Positions 37,214-51,330 are shown, numbered from the stretch's first letter. The stretch is DNA of 64,000 bases from Varroa destructor (GCF_002443255.2 NW_019211455.1:36733472-36797471); one strand, 5' to 3'. The notes: generated from the sequence alone by a model not told the origin. Translations and numbers: made by a program.

Positions 37214-40200
37214 CTGTGCCTCACGTACCTGCTTTTGGCGAACAGTTTGGATTCTTCGTATGAAATCGATCAGCATAAATAGTTGAAGTTTCATATTATA
37301 GTGCAGGCATAATTTCATTACTAAATCCTAGGACCCATAAATTTAGCATAATAATAGGCTACTCAGATTAGTGCTGTCGGGCGGGCATATCTTGAATAAA
37401 TCTAAAAAATCAGTACAACTATGCAGAAACCTAGTTTAATATATCACATACCACTGCTCGGTTATTTGTCAAGACCCTAACCTGGCTAACAAATTAAGCT
37501 AAAATGGTTTACATAAAGTGGTGCCATTGTCAAAACAAAAATATAACGAACTCGGAGTGGAAATACAGCAGAGGCGGGTAGCTTTCGTTACTGCATGATC
37601 AGTGTTTCCGTAATCTTATCCCTATTCAATCGAAGCCAGGTTCGGCCTTGATTACGGCGACCAACTCCATGTATTCACTAACGAAATTTGTTTAATATTG
37701 CTATTTCTAGCTGCGAGAAGCTATGTCCTGGCGGAGTGGAATACACAAAGGACCAGCGGAGCCTTTTCCAAAAAGTCACATTGATTAACCGGACCGACAA
37801 AGAAAATTCATCATTCTCGTGCCGATAGACTGTGATTAGAATAAAAGTGCGCACACACGTATCCGCGCCGTAACAAACGTGAACCTCAGGAATGGTTTTA
37901 GTGAATATACATGATCTATCGTGCAGTTCACGTTTTATCCATCATCGGGGTCACTTACCGAATCCTCTGGTTAATTTTTACACTTCTAAGTGACTCATGC
38001 GGAACTAGTAATTTTGATGAGCGAAGATTTACGCCAAAAGAGGCCAAGAATTATAATCTATTATTTAAATGCACTTCGTTTTTTGATGAATTTGGCTCAT
38101 ATTCCATCATCGAAACTATTGATCATTCTATAACGGTCTCGATCGTATAATGAAATATGCTAGACGTAGCTGATTTGAGGTCAGTCTATTCCTCATATCT
38201 CACGTGGGAAACTCAACGATTTAAAGAAGTCAACGATTTAAGGAAGTCTAAAGACTCGAATCGTTACGATGATCATTGCATTACGCACGCGATAACTCTA
38301 TTTAGTTGCATAGCGAGATCGTCAATGGATTGTGCAGAGGCAAAAATAAGTTTTCCTTGCCGTACATCAGCTGTCCAAATATGTATCATAGATGTACAGT
38401 ACTATGTCGACAATTTTAAACCTTGGCCTTTCCAGCCCCAAAACAAGGTCGGAAGCCAAGCCATACCTTAGAAGATTGAAGATCCAGAACATTAACTTTG
38501 TCGTGATGAGTGGTAACTTAGCATCGTAGCCACGTGACTACTCATCGACTGACCATCCGCCGTTAAACATGGCGGCAAATATGTATGGCCTATTTTCGCC
38601 CGAAACTATAGCTCGTACAATAAGACGTTGGTTTGTTCATTTATCGTGCCGGAAATCCATAATTAATTTAATAATGACTCGGGACGTGCTAGAGAGAGAG
38701 AAGAAGACAAATAATCAATAATTATAACATTACATGATGCAGTCGTTAAAACATTCCATAGGTTTATAAAGCATTGATTGTCTTAACAATAAGCTGACTT
38801 AGGTCGATTGATTGATGCCCATGGTTTGATTCAAGAAACTTCAGGTTTTTTCATCTACATACTCTTTTTTATTAAAGATATTCGTTCGACTCGAACGCTT
38901 TTAGCGCACTGCCTCTTCTTTATTTATTTAAGCTTTTCTACGTCGTCGATTACTGGTGATGTCTTAGAAGAACTCCCATTTAAAGTTCTTCATTTGACAG
39001 TAGTTTTAAATCCTTCACTACAGGAGTAACATTGACAAGAAAAATGTCACCGGTGCAGTTTTTTGATAAGCCATTTTCAAGTTGTGCCTTTTCTATGGGT
39101 CACACTCATCTGGAAAGAAGGTTCTTGTCTTAGCAGTCGTGTAAAACGCGCTTCATTCCTGAATGCCGTGTTATCAATGATTTTGAGTGCATTTGTCAAC
39201 AGAGGTGCAAGCAGGATTACGAAAATTTCGGAGATGTAATTATGAAGCCGAATCGATTATTGAATAGGGGGGTTAAAGTGAAAGTAAACCACTTTACACT
39301 AATCCCCGTCCTTCATATACTCTCTTTCGATATAGCGTTACACTATATGTCATCATGCTTTGAACAAAAAACAGGAATACAAAATACAGGGACAGAAAGA
39401 TCAATTTGACATTTACTTAATAATATTGAGCAGTTCATTTGAGAATGAATGAAGGTTCAAAGCAACGCCAAAAGCAGTTGATACATGCCCACGATTACAT
39501 CTCGAGAACCCAGGTAAATTACATGGCAGGAATGATACAGAAACAGCGAGGCCGACAGATAAAGAAGAGGTGAGCAGACATCTTACAGTTAAAACTGAAT
39601 AGATCTTCACATGCAACGTATCCAGATAGAACCCCATGAAATTTGTTCCTCATTCTACAGCAGTGCTGTGACGTTATTCGCGGTGGCGTACGCCATCAAA
39701 AATGCCGTTTGCAAGAGATTATAAACGTTAGCCAATGATTTTAATCAAGCTCGTTGTTTACATATAAAATAACTTCATCCAGCGAATCGTCTAGTATCGT
39801 ACATTATTATTTTTTTCACTAAAATTACATAATCATAACTTCTAAAGTTCAACTAAAATTACGAAAGTTAAGCTTTTTCTCTACCCTTTTCTCCATTATT
39901 CATAACATATAAAAACATAAGCTGTATTTAACGAAACACAATCTGCATTGCTTGTAAACTAATTTTTAAACAGCTATAATTAATCGGTGCAGTGAAGCTA
40001 TCATGGGGTACGTTCTTTTTTTTACCAATAAACAAGTGTTAATGTACTTAAGCGCGTTCCACGTGTTACTAAACTCTAGGATATCGTGTTTTTGTAGGGT
40101 CATCTTTGTGAACATTTCCATACATCGCAGCTGTAATAAATGATATGGACAAATGATAACAGATGCCACAGGAAAAGAGATATATACGCCTCATTCGATT

Positions 40201-42008
40201 TCTGTGTTGTGGCTTTGCTTACTTTTATTATGGATTCTATCGGACAAGCGGAGAAGCCAATGGTTCGCTGACCACGGCATACATGAACACAAAAAAAGAA
40301 CGTGTGTTTGACCTAAATTTATTGCATTAGCAGCACAGAACCACGTATAGTCGAAGATAGACTCCACAATATTGCAGAAGCACCACACAGAAAAGGGACA
40401 AGAAGAAAATTATGAAGTTGCGGTCAGTATCTTGGGAACAAAGTTGATTCTTCTTCATGAAACTTAGGTCACTACCTATAGTCAACTAGCCAAAATCTTT
40501 GATACACCTTGCTGATTCGTCACAAAACCCTATTGAGCCGCCCAGCTACATGAATGACCTAATGATACGCCGAACTGACGGCACACAGGCCTGATGTCGG
40601 CCTGATTTTCTTTAGTTATAACAAGGTGTGAAATTACTGTCATATTCTTCACAGCGCTTCGGCGACTGAGCTTTTTGCATCATGAAATCAAGGCTAGAGT
40701 GAAGTGTACCGCTGGCGACTTGTTTTATGATGACTTTGTGGACGCCTATCGACGTTAACGACGAAGCATTTTATTGACTATCACTGCATGGCTTTTGCTC
40801 GTACACAGATAGGAATACAGATATCAACATGTTGTTTCAGAACGACGCAGAAATTATCAAATGCGTAGAGATGTATGGAAGCGTATTTTATTGCCGAGCA
40901 AGAGGCCGATTCATCCATTGTTCAAACATAAAGACGTCGCGTTGTTTGGGTAGACACTGTTGTCATGACACGCGGAATAGTATCGACACTTGGTATACAC
41001 GTACAAAAAACATACAACGTAAATTCGAGCTGCTACAAATGTTTTTATCTATTCCAGTTGACTTTCCGTATCACCGTATTCATGGTCTTGTTAAATATGC
41101 CTGGCTGACTTGAGTCAAAACCATTCAACGTTCCGTGAAGCGTCGCAAAATTTCGTAAGCTGCTCACTAGACAGTCCGGCGGTGCTGATGGCTAGGTAGA
41201 TTACCTATGGTCTAAATCGCTTGCGATCGATGAGAGAATTCGGATCGAGCTCAGACAGGCTGAATCAAACATTGTCTATTATGTTGCTCATTTAAGGCTC
41301 CACTTTCGAGAGCACATACATGTTATGCTCATGATACGCTCACCATCAATACTTTGTTCGCTCGTTTCAATCTGAGGCCGGAACTATGATGATACTTCCA
41401 AAAACTCTAACAGATACAGATAGGTGTAGCCTGAAACGAATTTTTTATTTTAAAGCAGCTTCAATTGTGTCAGAAAAAATGTGACAACGAGCGTAGTTGA
41501 AACTTCTCTGCCCGACACAATACTGAACATTACTATGAAACAAATGTGCTAAAGGGTGGAGTAATTCCAAGCTATTACTAATACGTATGGACAATTTAAA
41601 AACGCAAAGCCTTTACACGACCGTTAAACTGGCAGGGTCCGTTTCAACCTAAAAAGGAAAAATGGCTTTCAAAATAAGACCTATTCCGATCAGCAGTACG
41701 ATGATAATGAAAACTTTATGTTTTCAAACGAGGAAGAAATTCTCGATCGATTGGGAAAGAACAAACAATTGCCAGACGACTCGCGGTTAATTACAAGTTG
41801 AAAACTTAGACGAATAGACAAAACTCAATTTTAAGTTTAAGGACAGGATCTGTCTAAAAATAAGCATAGCATGAGAAGTAGTAACTGGTAAGAGGTCTTG
41901 AAGCAACGTGCTTATATTTCTAAACAAATGTTTACTGCGTATATTTATGATTGTAATTTTTATCAAGTAGTGCTCAAAAGCATTGGTTATAAAAACGAAT
42001 CTTAACTA

Positions 42009-42212
42009 CCGCACGGACGTCGTAAAGTTATCCGAAAATCCCGGTCCAAAGACATCTTTGCGAAAGACTTACTCATAGCTAATACTGAAACAGAAAATAG
42101 TGTCTTGTTAGACGACATGACGCCTGATAATCTCCAAGAAAAGCTTTATAGTCTAGAGAAATATCTGATCATTATCTATCGTCATCTGCAAGCAGCCCAC
42201 ATGATAAGTCCG
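42009..42212 (+). pseudogene. Coding-like fragment of unknown origin
   Basis: A 68-codon plus-strand stretch rich in charged residues (KVIRKSRSKDIFAKD, then NLQEKLYSLEKYLIIIYRH) ends at a good donor-like CCG/gtgaga. An in-frame TAA lies just upstream and no acceptor separates them. A second charged open stretch lies about 250 bp upstream at about 41650-41810. Together they suggest a broken gene or retrocopy; no family is recognised. Confidence 0.25.
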
Positions 42213-42673
42213 GTGAGACCATTGGTATACATGAGGTTAAAATGTAGCCAACTCAAATAATTATACATGCCTAAACTTACGGGTTTTCTCATTCATATAA
42301 TTTAGCACGGACCTATAACCCACCGATGTTTCGTTCCAGAGACACACATAATTATTCCGTCTGATAGCCAACGACATAAATAATCGATTCAAACCGATAA
42401 GATTCTAGCGGCGAGCAAGCAAGCAACCTCTTTGAGTAACCTTCTTTTAACAATGTGTGCACGGGCTCTAGGCGTTCGCTCTTTGCGGCTTATATCAGCC
42501 GATGAAGATTTCTGTTCCAAGAAAGTAGATTGTTGTAGCGGTGCTAGATCGTTAGTACTAGTTTACGATCGATATCGAGATCGGCAGGTCGAACAACACC
42601 AGCAAGAACGTTCGTAATACAAGAATTGTAAGGTGCATCAAGACGATCTTCTGCTAGCGGACACCTGAACGAA

Positions 42674-42711
42674 CTCAACTAACTCCCTAATTTCAGACTG
42701 AGTTAGTTGAG
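42674..42711. repeat. 12-bp inverted repeat with 14-nt loop
   Basis: CTCAACTAACTC at 42674-42685 is the exact reverse complement of 42700-42711. No functional context was recognised. Confidence 0.7.
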
Positions 42712-45623
42712 CTGATCCCAGCATAAAAAGCACGTGGAAACGCCCTAGAAGCACCGCTTTGTGAACCAACAAAGGTATGACGTACAATGCACGACGCGCT
42801 CGTCCAATCCATTCACCTCTTGAATCGTCAGCATATCGAATGGAAGGTTTAAGCGCTTGCCAGCACATAACCTGCAAGCGAAATCAGATCTTATTGCCTG
42901 TGCTTTTTTCAAACGGATTCGTATATATATGATTCTAATAACATCCGAACGTGCTTGGACACGGGGGGATGTGATGTCTAGTTCAGCTGTTCTGCACAGC
43001 AGCGTGCTCGTGACAAAATTCCATGATGTACGATAACTCCACATAATGTGAATTAAGGCTTTTAAACCTGCGGCCGACGCCTAGCCTCTCTGCTTTCTGT
43101 ATATTAAATCAGCTCGAATCTGAACCATAAAATGCTACTACTGGTTCTATTTCGGTTCCCCGGCAAGACCCGCGAAGGGCAGGCTTACATTGAAGTGTCA
43201 GCCCTGATATAGTGGCCAGTATGCTGTGTTTCTTTTCATTGACTTTTAACTATTCGGTCTGTAAGTGTTGCTGGGCTTGTCTGGGTATTTTCTGACAGAT
43301 CTGTGAAACGGCATGGTAACAGAATGCCATGGTAAGCAGTTGTCAACGGTAAAGCTGGAACCAGCTAGAGCCGCATGTTTATGGCTACCATGGCAAAGTA
43401 TTTAAGGAAACGGACGTTAACCACCCAGACCGCGCCGTTCCTTCTTACGTTACGCATGTGGAGTTACTAAGAGAGGCCTATAGGAACTGTGTGCGCGCAT
43501 TAAGCAGGGCGTCGAATACACCACCAAATGAATAACTGACGCTGTCGTTCACAGTCATTTCATACTAATATGCTCAGCGCTCAAATATAATGTCACATTA
43601 CGAACCATAACAACGATGGCTCCGTTGATGGTTTTCTTTTGGCCCGCAATGAGGTTCCTTATATCTGTTTTACTGGCAAAATTGTGTAATACGTTTATCG
43701 CTAGCGTTCAGAGTGTAAAGTGACGAAAAGCAAACATTTGCTTGTAGAATCCTATGCATTTAAGTATCCATTGTACAAGTCCCACTAAATAACTAACTAG
43801 TGTTGAAGCAGTTTCGCATGATACTGTAGCTGACAGCCGCCCGGTTTCATTGAACTTCAGAGTTGGCGTAAGCCAGGTTTCGCTCACTGGTCACCTGTTG
43901 CCCGGTCCGTGTACGGTCCGTTCCTGCAGGGAGCCTGCCTGTAGCCGCTAGCACGAAACGGAAGATCTGGCCTGTTACGAGAGGTACGCTTTCTGCGTTG
44001 CTCAAGCTGCTCGTATGGGTGGTGCTGCTGCTGCTGCAACTCCTATCATTCCGAGCGTTTTGGGTTCTTCGTTTGTCCGTCAGTTCATTCGCCTGCTCGA
44101 TGGATGGATGTGGTCGGCAATCCTGCTCTTTTTTCTCAGCCAGTAGCAATATCACTGGTGATGTCGATCTTAGCAGGAGCTTCTATTTTGTTTCTCTCTT
44201 CCCCATCTACGCTCGCATCTCTTGCTCAGTTCTGCTGCTGATGTTGATGCTGCTTCTGAGCGAGAAGCACCTTTTCTGAATCAGACGAAAAGAGCCTGTC
44301 GCCAGGTCGAGAAGCAGCGGTGACGACACCTAGCTGATGCTCTCACCACCATAGCTGATGCCAACATCACTATTCGTGCTAGATAAAGGACTAAAATGGA
44401 CTAATGGGCAATAAACACTCCCCTGCGCTTTCAGCTCAGGACTGACTGCTGTCAAACTGTCGACGGCAGCGGCCAGGTTGACAAAGGTTGCCCTTTGTAA
44501 TGCAACCCAATTACCACTGGATCACTGTGATTACGTACGCCTAAATAAGGTGTATACGTGCGTGTTTGTTGATATCTAACAGACTCTTTAACATAGGCTG
44601 TCTCCGTCTACCAATATGATAAGGTGTGCGTATGTAACAGCAACACCGTGAGCGGCATGTTCCAGTTCAGTGTGATAAAGCTTCACCCTGCTTCCAATGA
44701 TGCCTACTTTTGTTGTCACTTACTCTATGAATTCTGTGCCTTCTGCCCTACCGTTGATTAGGCTATTGCGAGCGGATGCATTGGATACTGGTTCGGAGCA
44801 AAATAGGAACGCAAAACTCTTTATGCAGTACGTATCGTTCAACACGATCGTACTTTTGTCAGATTCGAGTGACAACTGCGTGTGAACTCGACAGTGGTTG
44901 TGTCCTTGACTATCGCTCGGTTGTCGAGTGTTAGCAGTTAGTAACAGGAATTCAAGCACCGTAAGCAATGCCATCCCGAATCCACTGTCCTAGTATGGCC
45001 GTTTTCTTAGTTCGAGTGAAAGGGGAGACCCCAAGTACTCGCTCTCTGTCTTGAAACGTTTATTAGTGGCGGCCCGTATGCGTCTAAGTGGTGCGTTTCT
45101 GCGTAACTAAAGCAGAAAATGTATCTAGCATTTGAAAGAAGGAGACAATAACCCTTTCATCTTCCAGTCCTTGGAAGCGGCCGGCTTGAGGGCAGCGTTC
45201 TGAAATGCCGCCCATTCTTCGGCAGTACGCATAAAGCGCAGGACAGGATTATGCACATTGCGTCATCAAGGTCCGTAGCGTGCTAATCAGTTGATGGCAA
45301 CAAACGTCTGTGTATGCTGTATAATTAGAAACTTTGAGCCCTACTATCCACCAATGTCTACAATACTGTGAACTCCAGTAACACGGTTTAGTACAAGGAT
45401 CCGATCTAAAAATCATATCCATATGGCTGGACACAATTACCGTACTTTTGGGATCAGTAACAAATAGTATACGAGCTATAGTAAAATGATAAAGAGTGAC
45501 CACAAAAAGACGCAATCGTCCGTAGCTGAGCCATCTCGGTTTGAGCTCTGGTGGAGAAGGATAGGTTGAAAACTGGCCAACGCAGACTGTTGTGATGCCC
45601 TGCGAAGGCTGCGCCCGAAAACG

Positions 45624-48600
45624 ATGTGCGGCTGGTTAGTCCTTACTTTGGTCAGGCGATTTCTTCTACATAAGTTTCTCATTCTGTTAATGGTTAACGC
45701 AACGTTTATGGCCAGTGATGTCCTAGCTAGAAGGGCTTTCGGCGACGATTTGGCTTTATGGATCGATAAACGTCAGCTGCGCGAATTTCATAGTGAGTAC
45801 CAATCTATATTACTGCCGCAAATTTTACTCAGTGTGACTTAATTTGATTTTCAAACAGAAGCACATATTAGCGCGATAATAAGGAAACTCGTAGTCAATG
45901 GCCTAAAGCTTACCTTGCTAGCAAAAGCCAGGGTCACCAACTATCTTTGAGCTCTCTGTGACTTCAAGGCAAAGACAATTTAGTCTCATCGGAGCAACAA
46001 TATTACCGGGCGTCAAACGCATTATCGTTTAAATAGAAGACGGTGAAGCGCGGTAATCGCCTTTGTGTAGGAAAAATCACGAAACAACCAAACTCGGTTA
46101 AAAATAAAAACTACGTAGCAATATTGCAGCAGATGAAAACTACTACACTACCAACGTTTATGAGTATCGAAATGTAGCCATGTGTAGTACGGAGAATGTC
46201 CTTAACCGTTTCGAGCATGACGCTCATGTGACCTAGTACATTCACTCACTTGTTAGGCTCAGCAAAAAAGCGATCCAGATTTGAAAGCCTTACCATAAAG
46301 AACAAAATAAGAGGAGTAACTACGAAAAGTTATTTCTATTTTAAAATTGTCCAAACTATAGGCTGACTAAGGGCCGACCGGCGAATTTAAGGCAAATTGG
46401 AGGGAAATTTAGTAGCCACAAATGTCAGGCCGACATCCCTATTGAAAGCCGGGTAGAAAATGATATCGTCAACTAAAAACTAATCATCTGTTACGTTGAT
46501 GTCAAAGTAGAAGAGATTACTCTAAAAGCAATTTTCTTTACTATTCACATCAGTGAAGACGAACACTTCAGATTAGACGAATACATATTCTCTACGGACC
46601 AGTTCAGTCCTTGAAAGGAACTTTAGCACTGGGAAGTTTCGGAGCTGTCGGAGAAAAGCTAGAGTTTAATCATGGCATCGAACAGGCGTATTCATAAACG
46701 CTAGCCATAAACGTTTATGTGCTTATTTGGTAAAATATGCGAGGCTATTATCGTTCAACTGAACTATTTAGAGTATGCCCAAGTGATCCTCATAGTGACA
46801 GCTATTTTTCCATTGAATTAAAAGTGTCGGTGAACGAGAAAGGAGAATCAATTAACTCACTGTGACGGAATCAATATTTAAAATTATATTATCATCATCA
46901 ATTATTGTAATGAGCCTGCGCTAAGGGGGGCGCTGAAGCGAAGCCCAACTCAACTCTACAAAAAATTACATTGTAATAATTTATGTACAAGTTTACATAA
47001 TTGATACTAATATACAAGCAGAATAATGTATATTGGTTTTAATAATTTAACTCAGTTATTAGAATGAAATAGTCAACAACAGAGTTGTTTATACGCGTGA
47101 TATCTATCTACTTGCTGGAGCCGGAGCTTTTTTGAGCGAGCAGTACCTTGTGCTATTCACCGTAAACATTGCTGTGGATCTGTTAAGGCCCATTACAGAT
47201 GGATATCTTTGTGATAAGCGACGGACAGGTCGAAGCGTTGATCCAGGAACCGACCTTCGAGCGCTATCTGCCAGCGATACCGGATCACGTAAACACAGTA
47301 AACCTGTCGTGGCGTGCCGGTGACAAAAAGTCATACACGTACGAGTTTCTCAAGCTGGAATCGACAAATAGCGGTGTCCTCAAAACACCAAAGCTTTCGA
47401 TTCCGCCCAGGGGACGAGTGCCCAAAAAAACCAAAGGTGCGCGAATTACCAAAAATCAATAGAGACCAAGTTTAATTTAAGGCTGAAGTTTCTTCTGAGT
47501 TTTACATGAAAATTTATTTTCCTTACCTCTCTACAACATCCGTATTGTACTATTTCGATAATATCATCTGAAACCGCTAACCGCTAAACAGATAACGTTT
47601 TTTATAATGTGAAAACCTTTTTAACGCACAGATATAATTTACGACGTTATCGAGTACACTATGCGATCCACTTAGTGAGTGGATCATACATTATACTCGT
47701 CGTAAGGAGAAAATCGAACCTCGCGTTGTGACGCATTAACTTTTTTAGTGTATAGCATTATGAACGTATCCTTTACGTAATATATGCCATCAAATAGATA
47801 CATGAAATCTCTAGACGGCAATTCGATCTGTGACTTGAATTTGTTCAGTGTTTCAGATCTCGCTTGAATGTGTAGCAAATATATCGGGAACGGCAGTCCT
47901 AAATGTCGCCTTCTCGCTCAGTCCAGAGGGAAACGGCCCGATTCAGGGAATGCCTATCAGGTTCCGTTTGCGAAAGCAATGCGTCAGCAACGGTAAATCG
48001 AGAAATTGTCTTACATCTCTTTGTACTTTTTGTCCCTAAATTCGCAAAGACAGCATACGATTTCCCCAAAATTGTAAATAATGACAACACTTGCAGCTAA
48101 AGTAAATGTTACAGGTTGGATCCTAAACACACAAAAAATGTCGAGGATATCATCGGTGTGCCACGAGTATTTGTTTGCGTTGTTTAGAGTTACACCGCTG
48201 CTTGACATTATCGGTAATGCAATAAAGGGAATTAGTATTGCGATCCCGTTTAAGCTACAGTATTGGCTGAATTGATCGGCCCCAACTATTATACACTGCA
48301 CTCGAGTAATATTCTGCAATTCACACTCTGTCCTTTTTGTGTTCTGCGCTTATTGGAACAGGTGAATAAATTCGGTAACTACGAACCAAAACACACGTAC
48401 TGTTTCTCTTTGTACAACATGTTCCATTTTCAAAAGAAAAAAGACACAAACAACCATGCTAAGCCCTATACAGTTATTACGTGGGCTTTGACGCTAATAA
48501 CTAAATGTGTGCATACTCTGACTAACAAAGAAATGAAAGACGCTCCAGAGATGAAAAAAGGACACTTCTTTGTAGAGTCAAAATGTTCAGTTTACTTTTT

Positions 48601-51330
48601 TATTAAAGTTGCAACTTATCAGCATTTGTACTTCCGAAACAGACTGTAGCACTGTCGTTCACTAGCTCGATGTCTGTTTGTCTACGAAGCGAGCTGATGC
48701 TAAATATAAATTTCAGTTCCGGAACCTGAGTGTGAAGAAAAGTGCAAAAATGGACGATGTGATTCACGGCAAGTGTGTCACTGTCCAGTGGACTATATGG
48801 GTCGATTTTGTGAAATACCCTTTTGTCATCCACCCTGCCAACACGGTGGAACTTGTGTCGCGCCCGGTGAATGCGACTGCCCTATCGGTTACCAGGGTCC
48901 ACAATGCGAAGGAGGTGAGTATACTATCTGAGCTTGTATCAGCTTTATTCCAACGATTCACGGTTGATTGAACTACTAATATTGCTTTAGATTCCTGTCG
49001 GAAATCCATTGTACAAAACAAATTTTTTTCTTGTTGTAAGGTTTGGACGAACTTTGCTCTGTAGTCAGCAGTTGAGGAGAAAACACCAATTTGTATTTTA
49101 ATGAAATTTATATATATGTGGATTAGCGTTCATATGATCGCTAATATAGGCATAACGAACGAATACTGTGTTGTTTTTTTAATAAGCATAGACAATACAG
49201 AGCCAGCAGCTGTTCTTTTCTAGCGAATTCTCTTGTATTATTTATAGCATTTCTACAACCTATATTCTTTCTGCAATTGCTATGGCAATCCTACAACCCG
49301 TTTTAATTAAGCAAGATGCAATATTGTAAAAGGGTGACTCCATGCCCTGATGTAAAATTCCCAAATCGTGATGATGTTCTTCATCGTCTCTGCATTTAGT
49401 CAACACCTGAAATAATGGGTTTCATTGATATCCTGTATACCCATTAACTAAGTTCTCAACTGCCCAGAAAATAATTCCAATTTTAAACATTGCCAACCAG
49501 AGTGTAAAGTGGACGAAGCAATACTTACGTCAAGTAGTTCTTTGTTTTGCACGGGATCATCATCCGTCAGTTCTTTTATCTGATCATTGTAATGTTTAGT
49601 AATGACACTCTCGACAGCAATTGTGCATGTCATAGCCATTTCTTTACCCAGCAAAGCAGATCCAGCACCTAGAGCATAGCCTGAAGCCAAACCATCAAAG
49701 GATAAAAATGCTTAACAGATTAACAGTGATCGCCACAAAAAGTCTCCTTAATTTGCATCAGACACATAAGACCGTCTCTTAGAACTAGGTGCTTATACAT
49801 CCTAGTCAACGCCAAAAATAAAATAAATAGCGTGTACGAGTTTTCTCTTCAATTAGTTACATTTCGACGGTCCAAAACTTTTAGATCTTTGACGATTCAC
49901 GCCGTACATAGATAGCGGGAAAGGTCGACGATAAATGACATGCTATTAGCACACACCGGCAATGTCCCAGAACGGCATAAGGACAGTTCGGCGTACTCCA
50001 TGCTTTTCAACAAGCTCATTGAACATACGAAGATGTTCTTTTTCCTGCTCCCACATGTCACGCACCACTCGACCTGCATCGGTATTCCCAAGTACGGCCA
50101 TCTGCCCCGCGTAGATGCGATCCGCCCCGAACTCTCCAGCGTGGTCGACGCGAATAATACGATCATACATTCCGCGTCGGCGTGACCAAGTTGACACGTA
50201 GCCTTGGGCATTTATTGACAGAGATTTTACACTGAGAACAGCAGGCCGGAGTCGAACCAACGATTTCATTACGTTGCTTCTGTAACAGTGATAAACATTT
50301 AAACATGTCTTATCTGTTCATAAGAACACTTGTATCTGCGAAATCACCATTTGTTTTTAAATGATATTAGATGCGCGTACTTACAGAGCTGTAGGCTACA
50401 ATATCTCGCCTAGACTCACTATAGATCACTCAGAATCTAATTAGAAGACTATTCCAGCATGAAGAAGAAGTCACAACAGAACATCTTTAGCAAATGCGAT
50501 AATCATATGTATTAACATAATTGGTGTGGATTACAAAATACTAAATCAAAAAATCGAATTTTATCTAAACAATATGTCAGGGATCTGTGCGGACCGTTGT
50601 CTCAACGGCGGTAAATGTATACAAAAGGACGTGTGTCAATGCGGTCGGGGATATTACGGTCCGCGGTGCCAGTTCAGCAAATGTTCGATTCCGTGCCTTA
50701 ACGGCGGCCGTTGTGATGGAGTGAACAGTTGTACTTGCAGGAAGCACTTTCGAGGTAAACAGTGCGAAATCGAAATCCCCGGACTGCGGAAGCGGAGTAA
50801 GTGATCAAATGCTGTACGCTTACCTTTTTTTTTTACTAAGATTCGATAGGACGATAATTGAAATGATTTACTGTTTTCAACGCTCTCGCCTTGAAAATTC
50901 GCATAGCCAAATAATAGTAGTTATTCATTAAACATTAAGATGACGCCTGTTTCATATATCGATTTGTTTTGAGCGATTTTTATCATTATTATCATAACTA
51001 TGGTAATTTAGCAATTGAATAATGCCTTAGTAAGTTAGTGTAAATAAAAACAACAAAGACACAACAAAAAGAACTTAGTTGAAGTGCAGAAGTTATCACT
51101 GTTACAAATTAAAACTCTAATTGATATCACTAAACAAGGATGTATATTAAAATTATTTATTATTTAAAGTTGACTTTTCACTTTGCACGTTAATAAATGG
51201 GAATAAAATGGGAATGATTGGTATTTCGCTCGTATTATATTATTGTTCCGATAATTGTTTATATTATATTACATTTTATAACCAATTCACTTTCCTCTCA
51301 GAGTTGCACGTTATCTACGACTACCTGTAA
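45624..51330 (+). CDS. shf: WIF1/Shifted: secreted WIF-domain and EGF-repeat protein
   Basis: Six exons: 45624-45792, 47188-47436, 47849-47992, 48717-48914, 50581-50796 and 51302-51330, in phase, 334 codons. A hydrophobic N-terminus acts as signal peptide ([17 protein letters not shown]). The WIF domain spans about residues 45-187: [51 protein letters not shown], with Cys in LECVA and KQCVSN. Four EGF repeats follow (about 190-320), each C-x3-C-x-(H/N)GG or similar; the third and fourth read CLNGGKC and CLNGGRC. WIF1 binds Wnts in vertebrates; Drosophila Shifted promotes Hedgehog spread with glypicans. Human WIF1 has five EGF repeats. The acceptor of exon 2 (47187 or 47198) and use of the short last exon are inferred. 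COQ7 lies in intron 4. Confidence 0.93.
49260..50269 (-). CDS. COQ7: COQ7, 5-demethoxyubiquinone hydroxylase
   Basis: Three minus-strand exons, 50269-49957, 49680-49529 and 49406-49260 (stop TAG), give exactly 204 codons, 203 residues. COQ7 hydroxylates demethoxyubiquinone in ubiquinone synthesis at the inner mitochondrial membrane. The di-iron carboxylate motifs are all present: Glu46 in [21 protein letters not shown]76xxH79 in EQEKEHL, Glu128 in [16 protein letters not shown], and E164xxH167 in RDDEEHHHD. The sequence [22 protein letters not shown] crosses the first splice, which fixes that junction (GCCG/gtgtgt to ggcttcag). The C-terminus [13 protein letters not shown] is typical. Residues 1-33 are basic and suit a mitochondrial presequence. 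The whole gene lies inside an intron of the WIF1/shifted gene on the opposite strand. Confidence 0.97.

Larger units (their letters stand above)
37214..45623. other. Long stretch without a recognised gene
   Basis: No family was recognised. Items seen: a small direct duplication of a caacgatttaa-containing unit at 38213-38246; an uninterrupted coding-like stretch at 42009-42212 (plus) listed separately; a 55-nt possible exon at 42817-42871 (minus) with cag acceptor and gtgaat donor whose phase would fit the 5' end of the MINDY-like gene; and a GC-rich block at 43850-44300 with CTG/CAG-rich runs that could be a promoter region. Any of these may belong to the unseen 5' part of the MINDY-like gene or to decayed repeats. 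Confidence 0.4.

Noticed and set aside
44720..44974. 84-codon minus-strand frame with a hydrophobic start
   Set aside because: It looks like a signal peptide at first (MALLTVLEFLLL), but nothing else supports a gene: no promoter, splice site or domain.
48263..48649. 128-codon plus-strand open frame between shifted exons
   Set aside because: No family resemblance. The shifted exons on either side (47992 and 48717) join in phase without it.
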